A stretch of DNA of 22,339 nt from JAYZVT01 sp050248375. Its GTDB lineage: Bacteria > Pseudomonadota > Alphaproteobacteria > Rhizobiales > Methyloligellaceae. A program made the position numbers and the translations under genes. The DNA lies in NCBI GenBank assembly GCA_050248375.1, contig JBFWSL010000027.1, forward strand, positions 1 to 22,339, written 5' to 3'. Numbering within the stretch: position 1 is the first letter of the stretch; each line of letters starts with the position of its first letter. The notes below the pieces were generated by a model. That model worked only from the letters and a program-made list of their open reading frames with translations, did no database searches and was not told where the DNA came from. This document shows positions 21,465 to 22,339 of the stretch, in pieces.

Positions 21465-22339
21465 ATGAGTTACAAGAGACTTGCGGATTCCAACGCCATC
21501 GCGAACTGGGAAGGCGGCGTTACCTACCGGCCCAATTCGATAGTCAGGGTCACCTCCGTCGAAGACGTCGTCCGCGTCCTGACGAGTCCGGAAATCTATC
21601 CCGCGCCGGTGCGCGCGGTCGGAACGCTGCACTCGCCGGCGCGGTGCTCCGCCGATGACGGCGGCACCATGCTCGACATGACGGGCATGAACCGCATCAT
21701 CGAGATCGGCGAGGACCATGTCACCGCCGAGGCCGGCGCCATCTACATCGACGTGGCCGACGCCCTGTCGCGCAAGGGATTGCAATTCCATATCAATACC
21801 GAGATCGGCAACGTGACCCTGGGCGCGGCCGCCTGCGCAGCCACCAAGGACAGCTCGCTGACCGGCACCTCCTATTTCGGGCAGGTCAGCTCCTTCGTCA
21901 GCGGCATGAAGGTGGTGCTGCCGGACGGGACGGTGCGCAGCTACAACGAGGACGACAACCCCGAGGAGATGCGTCTGCTGCGCTCCAGCTACGGCCTGCT
22001 GGGCGTGATCGTGGAAGTGACCATGCGCGCGACGGCGGCGACGGCGCTCGAGGTCCATCACAAGATCCTGACGCTCGCGGAATATCGCGAGCAATTTCCC
22101 GAGATGGTGCGGCAGCGCTACGCCATCATGACCTACATGTTCCCCTTCGCCGACCGCATCGTGGTCGAATTGCGCAAGGAAAACGATCATCCCAGGCCGG
22201 GCGGGGCGTGGCGCTGGGAACTGCGCAATTCGTTCTGGCGCAAGTGGGCGCCCTATTTCGCGCTCGCCATCCGCCGGACGACGTCGAACGTCGCGGTGCA
22301 GCGTGGTTTGCTGCGGGCGCTGCACTGGATCATGCGTCG
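21465..22339 (+). CDS. FAD-linked oxidase (PCMH-type FAD domain), 3' end cut by the window
   Basis: An open frame from ATG 21465 runs to the window edge (291 complete codons, no stop). The first 200 residues form a PCMH/VAO-type FAD-binding domain: YRPNSIVRVTSVEDVVRVL, VRAVGTLHSPARCSADDGG, MLDMTGMNRIIEIGEDHVTA, AEAGAIYIDVADAL, and the loop TLGAAACAATKDSSL, then SSYGLLGVIVEVT. H56 in GTLHS aligns with the His that carries covalent FAD in aldonolactone/alditol oxidases; covalent attachment here is a guess. The following part matches the D-arabinono-lactone oxidase-type substrate domain in length and style. It lies 101 bp after the SDR gene, same strand, and may belong with the MMPL-SDR pair. 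A GGGGG run lies only 3 nt before the ATG, a poor spacing, so the exact start is uncertain. Confidence 0.85.
   Translation, partial: MSYKRLADSNAIANWEGGVTYRPNSIVRVTSVEDVVRVLTSPEIYPAPVRAVGTLHSPARCSADDGGTMLDMTGMNRIIEIGEDHVTAEAGAIYIDVADALSRKGLQFHINTEIGNVTLGAAACAATKDSSLTGTSYFGQVSSFVSGMKVVLPDGTVRSYNEDDNPEEMRLLRSSYGLLGVIVEVTMRATAATALEVHHKILTLAEYREQFPEMVRQRYAIMTYMFPFADRIVVELRKENDHPRPGGAWRWELRNSFWRKWAPYFALAIRRTTSNVAVQRGLLRALHWIMR

Noticed and set aside
1..22339. CRISPR arrays, tRNA genes, insertion sequences, prophage or integrase genes
   Set aside because: No regularly spaced repeats, no cloverleaf-like stretches, and no transposase or integrase coding sequence were seen on either strand.

Overview
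The window is a GC-rich, tightly packed bacterial segment. Its gene families (TAXI-type TRAP importer, FCD-type GntR regulators, class III CoA-transferase, FAS1-like hydratase) and dense coding suggest an alphaproteobacterium. No rRNA, tRNA or other taxonomic marker is present, so this is an inference. I see no insertion sequences, CRISPR arrays, tRNAs or prophage genes.

Left to centre (234-10089, + strand): one long operon-like run of ten genes. It encodes a GntR/FCD regulator, a CaiB/BaiF CoA-transferase, a full-length carboxyltransferase, a free 73-residue biotin carrier, a second and divergent carboxyltransferase, a biotin carboxylase, a FAS1-like/MaoC hydratase, a BioC-like methyltransferase, and the small and large halves of a UxaA-type dehydratase. 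The last seven junctions are short gaps or ATGA overlaps. Together they describe an acyl-CoA carboxylation route: activate an acid as a CoA ester, carboxylate it, hydrate it, then process a hydroxy acid. The exact substrate cannot be read from the sequence.

Centre (10097-13821, - strand): a convergent three-gene run of a ThDP enzyme related to sulfoacetaldehyde acetyltransferase/acetolactate synthase, a GMC flavoprotein alcohol oxidoreductase, and a carboxymuconolactone-decarboxylase-family protein. A 360-bp control region (13822-14181) separates it from a divergent TRAP-TAXI importer (binding protein plus fused permease, 14182-17168). A second GntR/FCD regulator, clearly a paralogue of the first, closes the block at 17176-17880 on the - strand.

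The clearest non-coding signal is a shared operator. The decamer TTGT-NN-ACAA occurs at 161-170 (in front of the carboxylase operon), at 14066-14075 (in front of the importer) and at 17935-17944 (in front of the second regulator). The first two lie in 25-bp blocks identical at 22 positions that also carry a TTGACA -35 box. Import and catabolism are therefore probably co-repressed by one or both FCD regulators.

Right end (18212-22339, + strand): a separate group of an MMPL/RND-type exporter, an SDR oxidoreductase whose start overlaps the exporter stop, and an FAD-linked oxidase cut by the window edge. These look like lipid or lipophilic-metabolite functions and are probably not part of the left-hand pathway.

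Most promising for novelty: a two-carboxyltransferase acyl-CoA carboxylase encoded together with a BioC-like protein, a FAS1-like hydratase and a split UxaA dehydratase, under an inferable FCD operator.
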